A stretch of DNA of 13,784 nucleotides, taken from NCBI GenBank assembly GCA_024763185.1, contig JANTFY010000041.1:1-13784 (forward strand), given 5' to 3'. The notes below the pieces were generated by a model. That model ran no database searches. It had not been told where the DNA came from and saw only the letters and a list, made by a program, of their open reading frames with translations. The position numbers and the translations under genes are program-made. This document shows positions 12,369 through 13,784 of this stretch, one piece after another; the first letter of the stretch is position 1; every line of letters starts with the position of its first letter. Source of the stretch: Gammaproteobacteria bacterium (GTDB lineage: Bacteria > Pseudomonadota > Gammaproteobacteria > GCA-001735895).

Positions 12369-13784
12369 TCAGACCACGATGTTGACCAGTTTTTTAGGCA
12401 CCACAATTATTTTGCGCACGTCCTTGCCATCGATAAACCTGTGCACGTTATCGTTGGCCCGAGCGGCCTGTTCACAGGTCGCCTGGTCGGCATCGGCCGC
12501 TACCTGAATCTTGCCGCGCACCTTGCCATTGACCTGCACCACCATTTCCAGCGAGGACAATTCGAGTGCCCTGGCATCGACCTGTGGCCAGCTTTCATCA
12601 ACCAAGGCCGTTTCATGTCCCAGCGCATGCCATAGCGTATGACAAATGTGTGGCACGATGGGTGACAGGGTCAGCACGACAATCTCCAGTGCTTCCTGGA
12701 CCACCGCTTTATCCTGCTCGTGCTGAATATTAAAGCGCGAAACTTCATTGAGCAGCTCCATGTTGGCCGCAATCGCCGTGTTAAAGGTAAAGCGCCGACC
12801 GATATCATCCGTGGCTTTGCTTAAAGTCTGGTGCGTCTTATAGCGTAGCGCAGACTGGGCTTCCGTCAGATTACTCTTATCCAGTTCGTCGACACTTCCC
12901 GACTGGGTGAAATCAAACACCTGCTTCCATAAACGCTTCAGGAAGCGATAAGAACCTTCCGCACCGGTATCGGACCATTCCAGGGTCTGTTCCGGTGGCG
13001 CGGCAAACATGGTAAACAGGCGCGCGGTATCCGCGCCGTAGGTTTCGATCAGCGACTGTGGATCAATACCGTTTCGCTTGGACTTGGACATGGTGCCAAT
13101 GCCCTGGTAATCGACCACCTGGCCATCCGCCACTGAGCTGGCGCCAATAATGTGACCCGAATCATCGGTCTTCAGCTCGACCTCATCCGGCGCGTAGTAC
13201 TCAATACCACCCTTGTCGTTGCGACGCGAGAAGATATGGTTCAACACCATGCCCTGTGTCAGCAGATGTGAAAAAGGTTCATCGTATTGCGCCTGGCCAA
13301 GATCGCGCATGACCTTGCTCCAGAAACGCGAGTACAACAGGTGCAAAATGGCGTGTTCAATACCGCCGATGTATTGGTCAACCGGCATCCAGTAATTGAG
13401 GCGCTCATCAACCATGGCCGCATCATTATCCTGGCTGCAATAACGCGCGTAATACCAGCTCGAATCGACAAAGGTATCCATGGTGTCGGTCTCGCGCCGT
13501 GCCGCTTTGCCGCATTTGGGGCAACTGCAGTTGATGAATTCATCCAGTTTTTTAAGCGGACTGCCGTGACCATCCGGCACGCAATCTTCCGGCAACACCA
13601 CCGGTAAATCCGTATCCGGTACCGGCACTTCGCCGCAGTCATCACAATGGATAATCGGTATCGGGCAGCCCCAGTAACGCTGGCGGGATATACCCCAGTC
13701 GCGCAGGCGCCACTGAACCTGTTTGTCGCCCAGGTCTTTCGCTTTCAAATCCTCGGCGATGGCATCCACGGCCTCGCTGAATTT
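12369..13784 (-). CDS. leuS: Leucyl-tRNA synthetase, C-terminal part (runs off the right edge)
   Basis: LeuRS charges tRNA-Leu with leucine. The visible 471 residues are the C-terminal half. The frame is open to the right edge, so the N-terminus with the HIGH motif and most of the editing domain are outside. Visible blocks are WRLRDWGISRQRYWGCPIPI, the ETDTMDTFVDSSWYYARY block (about 98-115), YIGGIEHAILHLLYSRFW, and the catalytic MSKSKRNGIDP (232-242, encoded at about 13091-13059). The anticodon-binding helical domain follows, ending in the LeuRS tail VNGKVRGKIQV...KLVNIVV. Cysteine pairs CDDC (47-50) and CPKC (88-91) form a likely zinc site in the ZN-1 insertion, which E. coli LeuRS lacks but several bacterial enzymes keep. 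The stop is three bases before the lptE GTG. Confidence 0.98.
   Translation of the reverse strand, partial: KFSEAVDAIAEDLKAKDLGDKQVQWRLRDWGISRQRYWGCPIPIIHCDDCGEVPVPDTDLPVVLPEDCVPDGHGSPLKKLDEFINCSCPKCGKAARRETDTMDTFVDSSWYYARYCSQDNDAAMVDERLNYWMPVDQYIGGIEHAILHLLYSRFWSKVMRDLGQAQYDEPFSHLLTQGMVLNHIFSRRNDKGGIEYYAPDEVELKTDDSGHIIGASSVADGQVVDYQGIGTMSKSKRNGIDPQSLIETYGADTARLFTMFAAPPEQTLEWSDTGAEGSYRFLKRLWKQVFDFTQSGSVDELDKSNLTEAQSALRYKTHQTLSKATDDIGRRFTFNTAIAANMELLNEVSRFNIQHEQDKAVVQEALEIVVLTLSPIVPHICHTLWHALGHETALVDESWPQVDARALELSSLEMVVQVNGKVRGKIQVAADADQATCEQAARANDNVHRFIDGKDVRKIIVVPKKLVNIVV

Noticed and set aside
12177..12635. A plus-strand frame spanning the lptE-leuS junction
   Set aside because: It crosses two well-supported genes on the opposite strand and shows no domain.
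1..13784. CRISPR array, insertion sequence, prophage or attachment site
   Set aside because: No regularly spaced repeats, transposase, integrase or terminal inverted repeats were found on either strand.

Overview
The window looks like a chromosomal segment from a gammaproteobacterium of moderate GC content. All recognisable protein genes lie on the minus strand and are tightly packed. The order read 5' to 3' (right to left) is leuS (3' part) - lptE - [four-gene insertion] - [small RNA locus] - holA - proA - nadD - rsfS - rlmH - maf - rng - yhdP (5' part). The leuS-lptE-holA and nadD-rsfS-rlmH linkages, and the RNase G - YhdP pairing, are typical gammaproteobacterial housekeeping arrangements. 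No genus can be named from the sequence alone.

Right part (about 11.88-13.78 kb): the C-terminal half of leucyl-tRNA synthetase, followed almost without a gap by the lipopolysaccharide-assembly lipoprotein LptE. In related genomes lptE is usually followed directly by holA. Here about 4.9 kb has been placed between them.

Middle part (about 6.95-11.88 kb) is the accessory part. It encodes a membrane-anchored protein with Sel1-like repeats, a secreted SH3-like/von Willebrand A protein, a LolD/MacB-type ABC ATPase and an FtsX-like permease coupled to the ATPase by a TAATG overlap. The vWA protein resembles the periplasmic half of PpkA, the kinase of the type VI secretion threonine phosphorylation pathway. 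The ATPase and permease resemble that pathway's TagT and TagS. No kinase, phosphatase, TagQ or TagR is present, so this looks like a kinase-less relative of an envelope-sensing module.

The stretch between the permease and holA (about 296 bases) holds no convincing protein gene. On the minus strand it carries a chain of hairpins that expose GGA in their loops, three CAGGA-type motifs, and a strong Rho-independent terminator. This is the signature of a CsrB/CsrC/RsmY/RsmZ-type RNA that sequesters the translational regulator CsrA/RsmA. It is the most interesting item in the window. Because of its terminator, holA probably needs its own promoter, and a candidate lies immediately before the holA start codon.

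Left part (1-6.95 kb): holA (DNA polymerase III delta), proA (proline synthesis), nadD (NAD synthesis), rsfS (ribosome silencing), rlmH (23S rRNA methylation), maf (nucleotide pyrophosphatase), rng (RNase G) and the start of yhdP (AsmA-like envelope protein). They are separated by 0-48 bases and are probably co-transcribed.
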